A stretch of DNA of 32,087 nt, taken from Ascoidea asiatica (Eukaryota > Ascomycota > Saccharomycetes > Ascoideales > Ascoideaceae). This document shows positions 10,503 to 20,716 of the stretch, piece after piece (the first letter of the stretch is position 1; every line of letters starts with the position of its first letter). The notes below the pieces were generated by a model, which ran no database searches, was not told the DNA's origin, and saw nothing but the letters and a program-made list of their open reading frames with translations. The translations under genes were made by a program, and so were the position numbers. The stretch spans positions 1 through 32,087 of the forward strand of contig BCKQ01000027.1 in NCBI GenBank assembly GCA_001600695.1. The letters are read 5' to 3'.

Positions 10503-11040
10503 TCTTTTGACCTTACAATACTGTTGAGGTTTCACTGGTTGTAGAAAGGAGTAGCTACAAAGTCCGAACCAGAGCAAGCATTCCCTATTTTGTGGGATAG
10601 CTAAAATATTTAATATTCTTAGCAATTTAAATTAACTGAGTAATACACTTATTAATAGAATCTTACTAAATCAATAAAAAAATAAACGTTTCAATTCAAT
10701 TATCTTCAAAATAAATGGATTTATTCTTTTCTTTTTGGCTTTTTGAATATAATCATTTATTAATATTTTATTGATTTCTTGACATACTGGAAGTAAAAGA
10801 TTAAAATTTGAAAGTTCGTTAAATCTTAGAAGTTAAAAGAATTCAATATTATTCTTGAGCAAATTAATCGGAAACCATTTCAGATTAAATTATTAAGATT
10901 ATGATAATTTTTAGTAATTGAGAATATTCTCATTAGTAGTTTTTAATTTTACTTATCAATAATAAAACAATGAAAAAAAATATGTTTTAGCACTTATATT
11001 TTAATTTACTAATAAGTTGGGCCTTTATTTTGACCCTGAT
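10503..11040. other. Non-coding flank of the retrotransposon
   Basis: No gene is supported. Just outside the LTR lies a compound inverted repeat: CTGGTT (10535-10540) pairs with AACCAG (10567-10572), with TTGTAG/CTACAA nested inside. The remainder is AT-rich. Confidence 0.5.
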
Positions 11041-11636
11041 TGTTAATCATTTTATTCTTTTATTAGAATTGTCGTCCGATATTCTAGGCTATTCTTAGAG
11101 TTTCTAAGATTGCATGGCCTGTTCTAAGACCACATTCTATTGCGTTATTAAAACTTCCGTGTGCATGTTAAATGTACTTGAGCGTTCTTGGACTGCATCA
11201 TTTATTCTTTCTTCGAAGTTCCATGTGCATCTCGAATGTACTTGAATTTTCTAGTTTGTTTTTAGAATGACGTAGTTTCTTCTAGTACAGAACTTTATTC
11301 TATTTCTGTTTTAAGTACGGGAAGTAAACTTTCACATACAAACTTTACAAATTTATTGTTAAGATGGGTTAGCCGCTCTTATTTTTTACTAATATAAATA
11401 GGGCGGTTACCGCCCTTCTTTTTGATAAAATTTTAAACTATTTTATATTTTAATTAAGTTTATAATTTGATCTGGCTATCATTTGGGTAAAAATCAGATA
11501 TTTCGATCGAACTGCTATCAACTCCGAAGCTTCAGTATTGGATCTATAAACTTGTTTTGTTTCACTCCGTCCTTTAGTAGCAGCTGTACGAAAATTGTAT
11601 TATTCTATTGAAACAGGGTCTCTACTTTTGACAACA
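11041..11636 (+). repeat. Possible solo LTR of another retroelement
   Basis: A 596-base block of different composition from its flanks starts TGTTAATC and ends GACAACA, giving TGTT/AACA ends as in Ty3-type LTRs. Inside are a TATA-like word at 11391, a GC-rich hairpin just after it, and a diverged 64-base direct duplication (about 11153-11199 and 11217-11263). I find no matching target-site duplication and no second copy in the window, so this is only a candidate. Confidence 0.25.
11384..11416 (+). promoter_or_regulatory. TATA-like box followed by perfect GC-rich hairpin
   Basis: TTTTACTAATATAAATAG (11384-11401) recurs exactly at 19678-19695. It is followed at once by AGGGCGG-TTA-CCGCCCT (11400-11416), 7-bp arms with a 3-base loop. 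In this AT-rich setting so GC-rich a palindrome is unlikely by chance. No ORF downstream is convincing. Confidence 0.45.
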
Positions 11637-12678
11637 TTTACGCACACTAACAAAAATCTAAAAGCACTGAATGAAATTTTAACACAGAAAAATTTAACTT
11701 TTAAAAATTATAGATGACCCCGCAACATGCAGGTTTAACAGCTTTGTCTAAATTTGAAGTTAGAATCGATGCTCATTTACGGAAACGATTCAGACCAAAT
11801 ATTTTTTGTGAGGAAAGTTGATTTGTTTACAAATCACCTAAAGAAAGCTCATTTTCAGAAACAAACTATATTGATGATTCTTTACTTGCACAATTTGATT
11901 ACCGCAAACCCCCAATCTTTGGCATTGCTACCATACATGTTGCAATTTGGAAATTCACCAAATTGTGCAGCACGCATACATACATATTAATTAATATTTC
12001 TAGGTAATCTGACCGCTACAAGCCCAATTACATATGTGCATGCAACACAATTGCCGGCAAAAAAATTGAGCAGATTCTGGAACCGGAATTCCAAGCATAT
12101 ATTCAAAAGTAAAATAATCAAAGCGCTTGTGAATTGCGATAGCCAACGGATCCATTGCTAGGACAATGTGTCCCTAACATAGGGACCAGCAGTTCCTAAA
12201 TATTAGAATTATGGCCCCGTGCCTGATTAACATTATCATTAAGGGCCATTCAACATTTACCCATCACGTGCAAATTTGGTAGCAGAGTTGTGGGGCAATC
12301 ATGACATAAGGAAAAAACGAGAAAAAAACTTTTTGCTAGAAAAGCTCAAAACTACACTAATATTTTAAAATGTAAATATAATATTTTATTTCATACCTAT
12401 AAATTAAGGTTAACCTAAAATTAGAGTACGAAAACCTATATATGTGATTTAAAAAAAACTCATTTTACTATTATATAAAAAATCTTAAAACCAACTAAAG
12501 TAGCATAACTTTTCAGCCCATTAACATATCCAACGTACAAAACATGAACAGCAAACATTAGTTCAAAATCAGTATCAGTGTTAGTTAATAAACTTATTAT
12601 TCATCTCAACCATAATAATTTTATACTTATGTTAGTAACTGTGTGAAAACAAAACCCAAATAAAAATGAACTTAAATT
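11637..12678. other. Gene-free stretch with clustered hairpins
   Basis: Open frames here (for example 11754-11990) have no recognisable content. The sequence instead holds a series of inverted repeats: CAATTTGG/CCAAATTG (11943-11965), TTGCCGGCAA (12051-12060), CATTG/CAATG (12153-12168), GTCCCTA-ACA-TAGGGAC (12170-12186) and ATGGCCC/GGGCCAT (12211-12249). From about 12310 to 12660 it is plain AT-rich sequence. Confidence 0.45.
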
Positions 12679-12970
12679 TTAGTTATGATTTCTTGCGGGA
12701 TTGACAATGGCTTTTCTGACAAACGCAGTTACCATTTTATCACTTTCTATGGCTTGGTTGTTATCATAGATATGCAACAATACATGGAACTTCTCGACCA
12801 CCTCGTTTGCCGCCTCGGACAACAACACCTGCTGCTTGATCTTATCTTTAATGCTATACTAACACGCATTTCACTGCAAAAGGAACTAATGACTTAAAAC
12901 TTAGTATTATATTTTAAAAAATATTAAAAGACAATTATATTTTACTTACGTTAATTGTTTTCACTTCCAT
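12679..12970 (-). CDS. Small two-exon gene, 66-residue protein of unknown function
   Basis: Exon 1 is 12950-12970 (MEVKTIN), exon 2 is 12679-12858 (60 codons with stop). The 91-base intron (12859-12949) starts GTAAGT, contains an AATACTAAG branch-like word and ends GTTAG. The join is phase 0 and removes a stop that lies directly upstream of exon 2. The other AG positions (TTTTGCAG, TATAG) give stops or break frame. The product is mostly helical in appearance, with a heptad-like stretch (KIKQQVLLSEAANEVVEKF) and a basic end (FVRKAIVNPARNHN). A TATA box lies about 80 bases upstream of the ATG. Codon use is less AT-biased than the surroundings, which supports a real gene. I do not recognise the family; a small complex subunit is a guess. 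Confidence 0.55.
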
Positions 12971-13048
12971 AAACTTTTAAATTTAATTAAAAAACAAATA
13001 ATAAATTAAAACAAATTAACAAACACAAGAATAAAAAAAAACATACGG

Positions 13049-13059
13049 CTATTTATATT
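13049..13059 (-). promoter_or_regulatory. TATA box of the small spliced gene
   Basis: The minus strand reads AATATAAATAG, the same 11-mer found on the plus strand at 11391 and 19685. It lies about 80 bases upstream of the small gene's ATG. Confidence 0.5.
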
Positions 13060-13429
13060 GTTTCCAAATTACAAAATGTTGTCAAGAAAACAAGAAAAAA
13101 GCACATTTCTCAGGTTGCAAAACTACTTCCAAAGTAAAAGACACGTTTTAAGCAGAGTCAACCGTTCTTCTGCGGATTAAGCCAAACCAGTTATCCGTGG
13201 CAGTGCAGAATCAAATTGGAATTCGTGATTGGAGCCCCCAATTACCGGTTCTGCTATTTTATGGATGGTTCAGGTGAGAATGAGGACGTTGGCTATGAAT
13301 TTGGTTCTAATAGTGACAGAGGCCTAAAAAATATATATGCCGAATTAAACAACCAGCCCTGTAACGTCAGGCATGTCACATAACCACGTTTACCCTGAAT
13401 TGTTGACAGGATAAATTTCAGTTCATGAT

Positions 13430-13720
13430 TCTTCATCAATACACTTATGCCAAAAATTGAAAGAAAAAACGCTAGATTGTGGACCCTGATTTTTGACCAA
13501 CCTGAATCATAAATTGGTATTCTCATGTTTGTGAGACCAATTTTTGATTCTTGGTTTACTGAGAGGATCAAGAGGTTGAAATATCATATTTGTGATCGGA
13601 ATCCTTGATCCGCGGAATTATGCACTGGATCCAAAAGTGATTGAACCAGATTATTGATCGTAGTTTTTGATGCAGCAGGATCAATAAATATTAGTGTAAA
13701 ATTTATGAACCCGATTTTTG
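13430..13720. repeat. GATC-rich diverged repeats, left side of the tnp2 region
   Basis: Short motifs of the type TTTTTGATC / GGATCAA / CTTGATCC recur every few tens of bases in both orientations. A similar block lies beyond the other end of the tnp2 gene (17160-17400). CACTA transposons carry such subterminal repeats, so I read this as one transposon end. Minus-strand frames here (13293-13571, 13584-13838) probably just run through the repeats. Confidence 0.4.
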
Positions 13721-14018
13721 ATCCTTTTTCTGTAATAACTTCCTCGTTAATTATATTGTTTGCCTTTGTTCTTATGTTTGGACTATCGAAGATAGAAGTA
13801 ATATCCAATTGGGTGCTCTGGAGAAACAACTGAGACAAATTTTTATTTATTACTATTGAAAATCATTAAGTCAAGAAAGAAAATAGTTGGCTTTTTTGTT
13901 TTTTATATAGATTGCTTTATTTTTGCATTATCACTTTCGTGGCACAAAAAACTCACGAGCTGTATATCATGAGGTTTGTGTTCAATATATATGTTTTTTG
14001 AGCATGAACCAAAGATGT

Positions 14019-16604
14019 TTAAACTAGAAAAATTTTGTTCAACTCAAGTACCAATATATGAGTCCCATTAGTTAGTACCTCGGCTATTAAATTAAATTTG
14101 TTTTCCCAAATCAAATTATTAATTAACAGTTTCTCACACCATACATAAAATTCAGCTCCTTTTGCAAAGAAACATATAATCTTGCCAAAGATTTGGAAGG
14201 CTTCGCTAGCAAAAATCATGCAACTTTTATTTTTTACACTCTTCACTGATATCATGTTGTTAAGGGTAGGCCAATAAGCACTTTCAACAAACTTCCAATC
14301 ATCATTTGAATTGTAATTCGCCAAATGTATCTTCACGAAATCTGATATTCGCCATTCGTGTTTAAATTCGTTGTAGAGAAATTGCTTCTTTTCAGAAAAT
14401 TCTACTAAACTAGATAAAACACGTAGTCTCTCGTATGTCAAGGTCTTCAGCTGCCAGGCTGCAAGACTATATCTTGAGCTTGTCCGAAATTTTTTGCTCG
14501 GATTCATAAACCTTTCCAATTGAAATGTTGAATTCCAACAAGCAAGACCATTTTCCTCTACATTTTAAACAACATGTCTGACCAAATGAAAGGGAAACGA
14601 AAGAAGCTCTTTAGCTCCTATGGATCCACCCGTATTAAGATATCTACCTGTTTGTCTGATTAAAATCGAAAAAGATTTTACTTCTGCTATTATCAAGTCT
14701 GCTCTGAATAGAGCCAAAATTATAACCAATATTTGAATTGATATTGTTTCGCTGTTACAAGACAGAACAGTTAGAATTGAAACATTTTCGGAATTATTTT
14801 TCAAGACTAGGTTAAGCAATAAAATCTGTGCCTTATTAATTTTCACTTCGGAAGATAAATAAAGTTGTTTCTCGTTCAACGAAAGGACTATTGGATGTTT
14901 TGAACCAACGAAAGCTTTAGTTAAATGATTTGAAACATTAAAAGAGAAATACTTATACTCCTGCCCCTCTGTAATTTAAAGCAACTTGAATTATCAACAA
15001 AACTTGAAGGAAGTCTTGTGAACATATTTTCCATCGATAAATGAAGAACTTCTATAGGGAGCCTATTACGCAGCTTTAAATGGGGAAATTCCTTTGCCAA
15101 TAAAATTTCTCCAATAAAGCTGGAGGGTCTTGCCAAAAGGGGCTCAGCAGGGTTCATATAACTTTTGGTTGCACCATAGATAGGCCTTCGGGAAATCTGT
15201 GAGAACCTGCAGGGTTTCTTGCACGATGGAACAGGTGAATTTGCGATCTTGGCTTGTGCGGGAATATCACTTACTATCTGAATTGGTATATATTTTATGA
15301 GATAGTATTTTTGTACGGATTTTAGCTAAATGCAAAATCCTCTTTGAGCTTCTTTCAAATTTTCAACCAAATGCTTACAGTCTTCATCAAACGTCATGTT
15401 CCCGAAGCATGTAAAGGGAACAAAAGAATATTTTTTTGGATCTTGATTGTCAAGAAAAGCTGGTTTTAGGGGAATTGGGTGGGACAGTAAGTTGTCAAAT
15501 TTCGTAAGGTTCACACATCACTTTGAATCTGATAAAAAATCTATAAGGTATTTGGCGAATCTCGTTGGAATAGACCATTCTGCGATAACCGGATGAAAGA
15601 TTTGGGGTCTAAGTAGCTTTTGAAACTATAGGAAAAATGATCAAATACTGCATCGATATTAGATGAATTACTTAGTGTCTAATCTTGTAACATATACAAT
15701 TTAGTTCTTAATGCATTGTCAAAACATTTGACTGTATCGAAAAAAAAAGAGTTTTTGAACTGCCATTCTAGATATCCTCGGGGTTCAAAAAATGGCATAC
15801 CGAAGCTTGGTTTTCCTAATAAAAGAGCGTAACGCGAAGCCAATTTTTCATTAAGATTGGAAAAAAAGTTTACTTCGTTTTCTAGATTTGTTAGCCCAGC
15901 TTGGTTTGCTCCTTGGTTCAGAGAATGCTTCAGAAATATATAATAATCCAATTTTTTTATAAGTTTATATTTAGTCAATAAACTTTGTGGAAATAATTTT
16001 CGTACATACTCATAGATATAGATTGAGTCACCATTAGAAATTAAATAAAAATAAAAGGCCGAAATTTTTCGGGAAATCGAATCAGTAATCAGGTCTTCGA
16101 ACGATATTTCAGGCCCAGTTATTCTTTCACCATTTCGGAAAGTTACCGATTCTGTATCTAAAGGCATTAAAAGTTCTCCGATCACTGTATTATCACCTTC
16201 TACGTCCGTTTGGCCTACTTCTAGTGGAATCTAATCAAGTGAAAGACGTTCTTTATAATCGGCAAAATCCAAATCAGCATTAAAATCATCTATATTAATA
16301 GTTTCGCTTATGGGTCCTTCGCTACCTATGATAACCTCTGATTGAGGATTAAGTCTTGGTTCAAAAATATACTCAAAGATCATAGTTTCCGACAAACTGC
16401 AGTAGGTCTCTAGAACCCTAGGAAGCAGTGGTGACAAATTTCTTCGGGATGTTTCATATCCGGAAACACAATAAGAGGGATTTTTTCATATCTGACTTTT
16501 TGTTGGAGAAGCATATTCAATCTTTTAAATTGAATCTGAACTAACCTTTGGGAATGTCCTACGGTAGTGGGACCAACATTAGAAAGTTGCCAAATTAGAT
16601 ACTT
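14019..16604 (-). pseudogene. tnp2-type (CACTA/EnSpm-like) transposase pseudogene
   Basis: A DDE transposase that would cut and paste its own element. Reading 16604 to 14019, the coding path is continuous apart from isolated faults. Pieces: a CxxC-containing N-terminal segment (ICHHC, 16425-16436); VSDIPAQAKIANS followed by CKKPCRF (about 15200-15270), the usual acidic-motif and Cys region; LPIEVLHLSMEN (15026-15061), the MHLxxEN motif of fungal tnp2 proteins; and STFQLERFMNPSKKFRTSSR (about 14465-14530), the C-terminal FPxER...SRR-like block. Faults: in-frame TAG at 16231, 15679 and 15326, TAA at 14565, TGA at 15518, and one-base slips near 16420, 15600 and 14980. I judged family by motif order from memory. 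The copy is dead unless the faults are sequencing errors. Confidence 0.6.
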
Positions 16605-16910
16605 GAAATTTCAAATGTATCACAAAACAACTATTAATAAGGGTTTTATTTTTTCCAATACACTGAAGGTAATTTTTTGAAGTGAAAAAAAAGGAAAAAT
16701 TGATTTTGACATATAGGCCAACTTTAAATAATCTGCAAAAATCAAAAAAACAAACATAGGGGAAGTTGAAGAAAAACTGCCAAATTCTATAAATGGAAAC
16801 TTAGGTCATTAATCAAGTATCAAATTAGAGTTATTAATTTAAAATAGAAAAATTAATATTGATTATTACGGTGCTTTAACAATGTTTAACAGTATCTTTA
16901 GTTTGTGGAA

Positions 16911-16943
<33 letters not shown>

Positions 16944-17159
16944 GATATATAACAATAAACACCGACAAATATGTTTCGAGCCTTAATCCTAATTTTAGGT
17001 TCCGAACCCTGCCTCATAAACACCGGCTAAATATTTATGTATATAAGCCCGATATTTCCGTCAAGATCAGGATTATAACATCAATTAGCTAATAATGTTT
17101 ATCGGAATTTGACGGAAAAAAGTGATCCACAAGTTGAATCTAAATCCTATCGTTCAGAC
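16605..17159. other. AT-rich spacer with AT dinucleotide run
   Basis: No gene is supported. An (AT)n microsatellite occupies about 16911-16950. The sequence from about 16970 becomes richer in GC words (CACCGGC, CCCGAT) leading into the repeats on the right side of the transposon. Confidence 0.5.
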
Positions 17160-17400
17160 TAATTGTTCCAACAGGATCAAAAATGAGCATCAAACATATG
17201 ACCTTATAAAATTTTGATCGCGTGCATTATATACAGGATCAATAACGGGGATCAAAAATATGAGACTATTATTTTTTGAGCCTAGACGGATCAAAGCTTG
17301 CAATCAAAACTCTCGTCTAGTAAATCTTAAGCCTAGACGGATCTATATTGAGACTCAAAAACACCGTCTACTAAATTTTGAGGCTAGACCGATTATAAAT
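17160..17400. repeat. GATC-rich and TAGACG repeats, right side of the tnp2 region
   Basis: GGATCAAAAAT-type words come first. Two tandem ~52-base units follow (17279-17329 and 17330-17381), each opening AGCCTAGACGGATC and closing with an inverted CGTCTA, so each can fold with 7-bp arms. A third, degenerate unit starts near 17382. Together with 13430-13720 they bracket the transposase, as CACTA subterminal repeats would. I could not find CACTA-type terminal repeats. Confidence 0.5.
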
Positions 17401-17651
17401 GCGGATCCAAATTAAACATTAGTCTGTTTCACGACAAAACAAACTAAGAAAATTATCTTTTAGTTTCATTTTTTTTTCAAACCACTAAATTGAATCTTAC
17501 TCTTTTAAGAGTGCTAAATTACTATTTAAATTTTTAATATTTTAGCATCAATTTCCGTTTTTTTCAATATATGTCTGAGAGATTTAAATAATTTATTACC
17601 ACTTTTTTTATTACTAAAATAAAGATTTAAAGAATTGAACAATGTAAAAAA

Positions 17652-19563
17652 ATGGATAATCAAAATAGAGAATTAGTTGTTGTAAAAGAGCAGACTACCA
17701 AATGGCTCTAAAGTAGAGAAGTTATTAACCTAGATGAAGAGCGGCAAATGATATTGGCAAATTATGATTCTATTGAGTTGTTTGAGTCAAAGGTTAAAAA
17801 TCATCATAAATCGATTATTAGGTCTATTTGTCTTAGACACAAGGAATCTATCAAAAATGATCTTAATTTTTCTGGTGTTACTTATCAAGATTTAGTTCAC
17901 AGATGGTTATGCAATTGTTATTCAATGGGATCATACAGATGCCTCTTTTTATGTATTGTCGATGATGGTGTTTTGCTTGCTTATAAATGTAGTGCTCTTA
18001 GACTCTTTGCTGTTCCTGTTAATTTAGCTAAATATATCATTACTGCTGCTGCTACATACAAATTCAATATTACTACTGTGGAGCCTATGGTTCCAATTGG
18101 ATATAATCAAAGGAACAATAAATATCACTTTAAAGAGTACTCCATTGAAATTCAGTTTATTATTCTATTATTATTTTATAGCCATTGTGAAAATCAAGAA
18201 AAGAATGTTCAACTAAGTATAATAGAGTACTTTTCATTAAGTTTTAACTCAGAATCAAATAAAAATAGTTTAATCAATGAAAATATCTCAACTTTTAATA
18301 GAACATTATTCAACATCAAAACATTAGAAGATCAAGAACTTCTATATAAGAATAAGCAAATATCAATTGAAACTTATGATTTTATTAAAACCAATCAACT
18401 TCTGAATATTTCAAAAAATCAAAGAGCAAGATTCAAACTAGTGGATAATATCATTACTTATAAGTCAACAAACAATCCAAAAGAAGTTATCAATCCAAAA
18501 TTCTTTTTATGGTTTATTGTTAAATATATGCAAGAAAATCAAAACACTTCAATCAGTCAAATTCATAAAGTGTTAAATGATAAATATTCCAATATTAACT
18601 TCAAAAAATTAAAAGAGTTGAAGGAAATTGACCTTATCTCCACTACGATAAGATTAGAGGAGTATTATCAGAATAATATATCCAAATACATGGAGCATGA
18701 TATTGTTGATTTGAGGAGATACAATTTTGAAATTGATGAAAATTCATTAATCAAAAAAAAAAAAAAAGCACTAATTGAACAAGATTATTTCAAAATTTTC
18801 AACATTGAGTTCAACAGTTCCAGATTTTATAATAATTCTGAAATAAAAAAATTAGATTCAAAAATAATTAAAAATTGGAAGGAAGTTGTTTTTGATTTAA
18901 AGAAATCTAGTTTATATTCGGCTCCAATTTTAATTAATTCAACTGATGTTATTGGATTTCAATTTATTCAAGATGCTGGTAAAACAATTGACGGTAGAGG
19001 TGCAGAAGGTGGTTCTGTTTGGGAGGTGTCCGATGATGAAATTCCAGAAGATGTATCTGCAAAAACAGTTGGACGTCTGAGTAATTCAGCTTACACTGAT
19101 GATGAAAACGAAACAGATGAGGAGGATGATTTTGTTGATGCGAAAGAAGAAGAGGTAGGAACCGAGTTAAATTCGGACGATAAAGCGTTTATTGACGATG
19201 CTGAAGATCTAGAGAACCAAATTTGGAAAAAAAGAAGAGAGGTTCCATTACTTACTGCAAAGCCGGTTGCTGTTAAAAAAATTCAATTAAAAACTTCTGC
19301 ATCATCAAAAAAAAACCCCTCCTTCTCAAACTGTTATAAAATCAAAATCAAAAACTACAGCTGGAAAAATATCCAAAAAAACTAACAAAACAGTACCTCT
19401 GAAATTGTTTGCAACTCCCAAATTGGCTCTGCAACTTGAAAAAAACTGAAAGATATGAGAAAGGAAAAAGATAAAATGCAAAAAAAAAAAGGAAAGTCAG
19501 GGAAATGAAAATGCAATCACTGGAAGACCCTCATCAAGGCTTGCCGATGCTAATCGCAAGTAA
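17652..19563 (+). CDS. Unrecognised protein with acidic segment and Lys-rich tail, interrupted
   Basis: ATG at 17652 opens MDNQNRELVVVKEQTTKWL, then an in-frame TAA (17709-17711) is followed in the same frame by SREVINLDEERQMI and a further 545 open codons to 19385. A 9-base A run (19307-19315) then appears to slip: the next frame gives a more natural Lys/Ser/Thr/Pro-rich continuation (TPPSQTVIKSKSKTTAGK). The 3' end is uncertain (TAA 19561-19563, or a splice donor there). The N-terminal two thirds looks globular, with Cys-rich hydrophobic stretches (RWLCNCYSMGSYRCLFLC). About residues 456-526 are very acidic and the tail is very basic, suggesting nucleic-acid or chromatin contact. I recognise no family. 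It sits beside a transposon and could be another transposon gene or a host gene. Confidence 0.5.
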
Positions 19564-19574
19564 ATTTTTATGTT

Positions 19575-19676
19575 CATTATTATTTTTATTATTACTTTTA
19601 TTATTATTTTTATTATTGTTTTTATTATTCTTTTGATTATTCTTTTTATTTATTTATTTAATAAATTATTTTATTA
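19575..19676 (+). repeat. TTTTATTATTA-type low-complexity run
   Basis: Imperfect tandem TTTTATTATTA/TTTATTATT units. It lies just after the unrecognised gene and just before a TATA-like word. Confidence 0.7.
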
Positions 19677-19677
19677 C

Positions 19678-19695
19678 TTTTACTAATATAAATAG
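19678..19695 (+). promoter_or_regulatory. TATA-like box, exact copy of the 11384 word
   Basis: TTTTACTAATATAAATAG, identical over 18 bases to 11384-11401. No gene is evident immediately downstream, so it may belong to a decayed element end rather than a working promoter. Confidence 0.35.
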
Positions 19696-19885
19696 CACAT
19701 TGTTGTTTCAAATTCCTAAAAAATGTTAACTTTTTGATTTTTATTTCTCAACTACAAAAAGAAATGACAAGTCTATACCCAGTCTATTTGCCTAATAAAG
19801 TTAATTAACAATGGAGTAATATAAACTGATTTTATTTATTAATGTATTTTAATTTGATAGCTTTGTGCTTTTTGATTTGATAGTG

Positions 19886-20020
19886 CGAGCATCCATTTTT
19901 CGGATCACTTTCTTCGCCCTCCAATTTTTGATCTTATATTATGAGGATCAATATTACGGATCACTTTTTTCGTCTTCTAATTATTGATCTCATAGTACGA
20001 GGATCAAGTTTCTAGGGATC
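19886..20020. repeat. Tandem GATC repeats, about 55-base period
   Basis: Two and a half diverged units alternate GGATCACTTT, a CG-containing word, an AATTTTTGATC-like word and GAGGATCAA. They resemble the GATC blocks at 13430 and 17160 and may be a further end or a relic of the same transposon family. Confidence 0.5.
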
Positions 20021-20373
20021 ACGTGTTTGCATAAGATTTTGTATGTGCCAATTCCGTGCCTATTGGAAATATGGCTGGCGGACATCAAAAGGATGCAAAT
20101 TCCAAGGTAGCGGATACCAGGATAATCCAATGGCATGTGCTTCACGGCAAAACTGGTTTTCTTTAAAAGTTTGGAAAATAATTTTATGACGTTGGCCTAA
20201 AGATAGTTTTTTTCGGAGTTTCCCTTTTGCGTTAGGGTGGAGGGGATGGAAAGGCATAATTACTTGCTTTTACCTTATGTATGTTGTTAGGTGCAGGCTC
20301 GTACGCTAGACGTGTTGCTCTGATTTTTTTGTTAGCAAAAAAATTGTCAATACTCCAAACTCATGAATATGCA
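20021..20373. other. Stretch without a supported gene
   Basis: Composition is less AT-rich than average. A 65-codon minus-strand frame (20060-20257, starting MPFHPLHPNAKGKLRKK) is open, but I recognise nothing in it and see no promoter; it could be a fragment of a transposon protein. Confidence 0.35.
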
Positions 20374-20506
20374 CCAAGTTTACTATGGGTAAAAGTTGGA
20401 TCGACAGTCTTTCACATACTAATTTTTCCAACGGAAAAACAGTAGCGGATAGTGCTACAGGTTTGAGTTCTACGCTCAAATCGTATGATTCTCGTTTATG
20501 AGAATC
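20374..20506 (+). repeat. Array of consecutive hairpins upstream of a TATA box
   Basis: Four perfect inverted repeats stand one after another: TTTTTCC-AAC-GGAAAAA (20423-20439), GTAGC/GCTAC (20442-20458), TTTGAG/CTCAAA (20462-20480) and GATTCTC/GAGAATC (20487-20506). An imperfect one precedes them (20374-20399). The last abuts a TATATAA box. The array could be bound by a dimeric regulator or fold in a transcript. Confidence 0.65.
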
Positions 20507-20507
20507 T

Positions 20508-20514
20508 TATATAA
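20508..20514 (+). promoter_or_regulatory. TATA box
   Basis: TATATAA followed by GGCGGCC, about 200 bases upstream of the ATG at 20717 and directly after the hairpin array. A plausible core promoter for the downstream broken gene. Confidence 0.45.
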
Positions 20515-20681
20515 GGCGGCCTACCCATGATCTCCCAACGCATACCAAACACTTGACAAAGGCCTTCCAATCGTCGAACATCTAAATTCCCTACCCTTCA
20601 AAATTTCTGGAATGGCTCAAAACACATTTCAGGAGCAAAACGTTAAAACATTAATAAATATTACTAAAATAACAATGAAAA

Positions 20682-20713
20682 AACAAATAACAAACAAATA
20701 ACAAACAAATAAT
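20682..20713 (+). repeat. ACAAACAAATA short tandem repeat
   Basis: About three units of an 11-base repeat lie immediately before the ATG at 20717, within the presumed 5' leader. Confidence 0.6.
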
Positions 20714-20716
20714 ACA

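Noticed and set aside
11400-11416. Intrinsic transcription terminator (GC hairpin followed by T-rich sequence)
   Set aside because: The window is eukaryotic nuclear DNA, so a bacterial-type terminator is not expected; it fits the hairpin family better.
11754-11990. 78-codon plus-strand frame
   Set aside because: No recognisable motif; it overlaps a hairpin (11943-11965), has no promoter of its own, and neighbouring frames look equally coding-like.
12685-12897. 70-codon plus-strand frame
   Set aside because: It is the antisense shadow of exon 2 of the spliced minus-strand gene.
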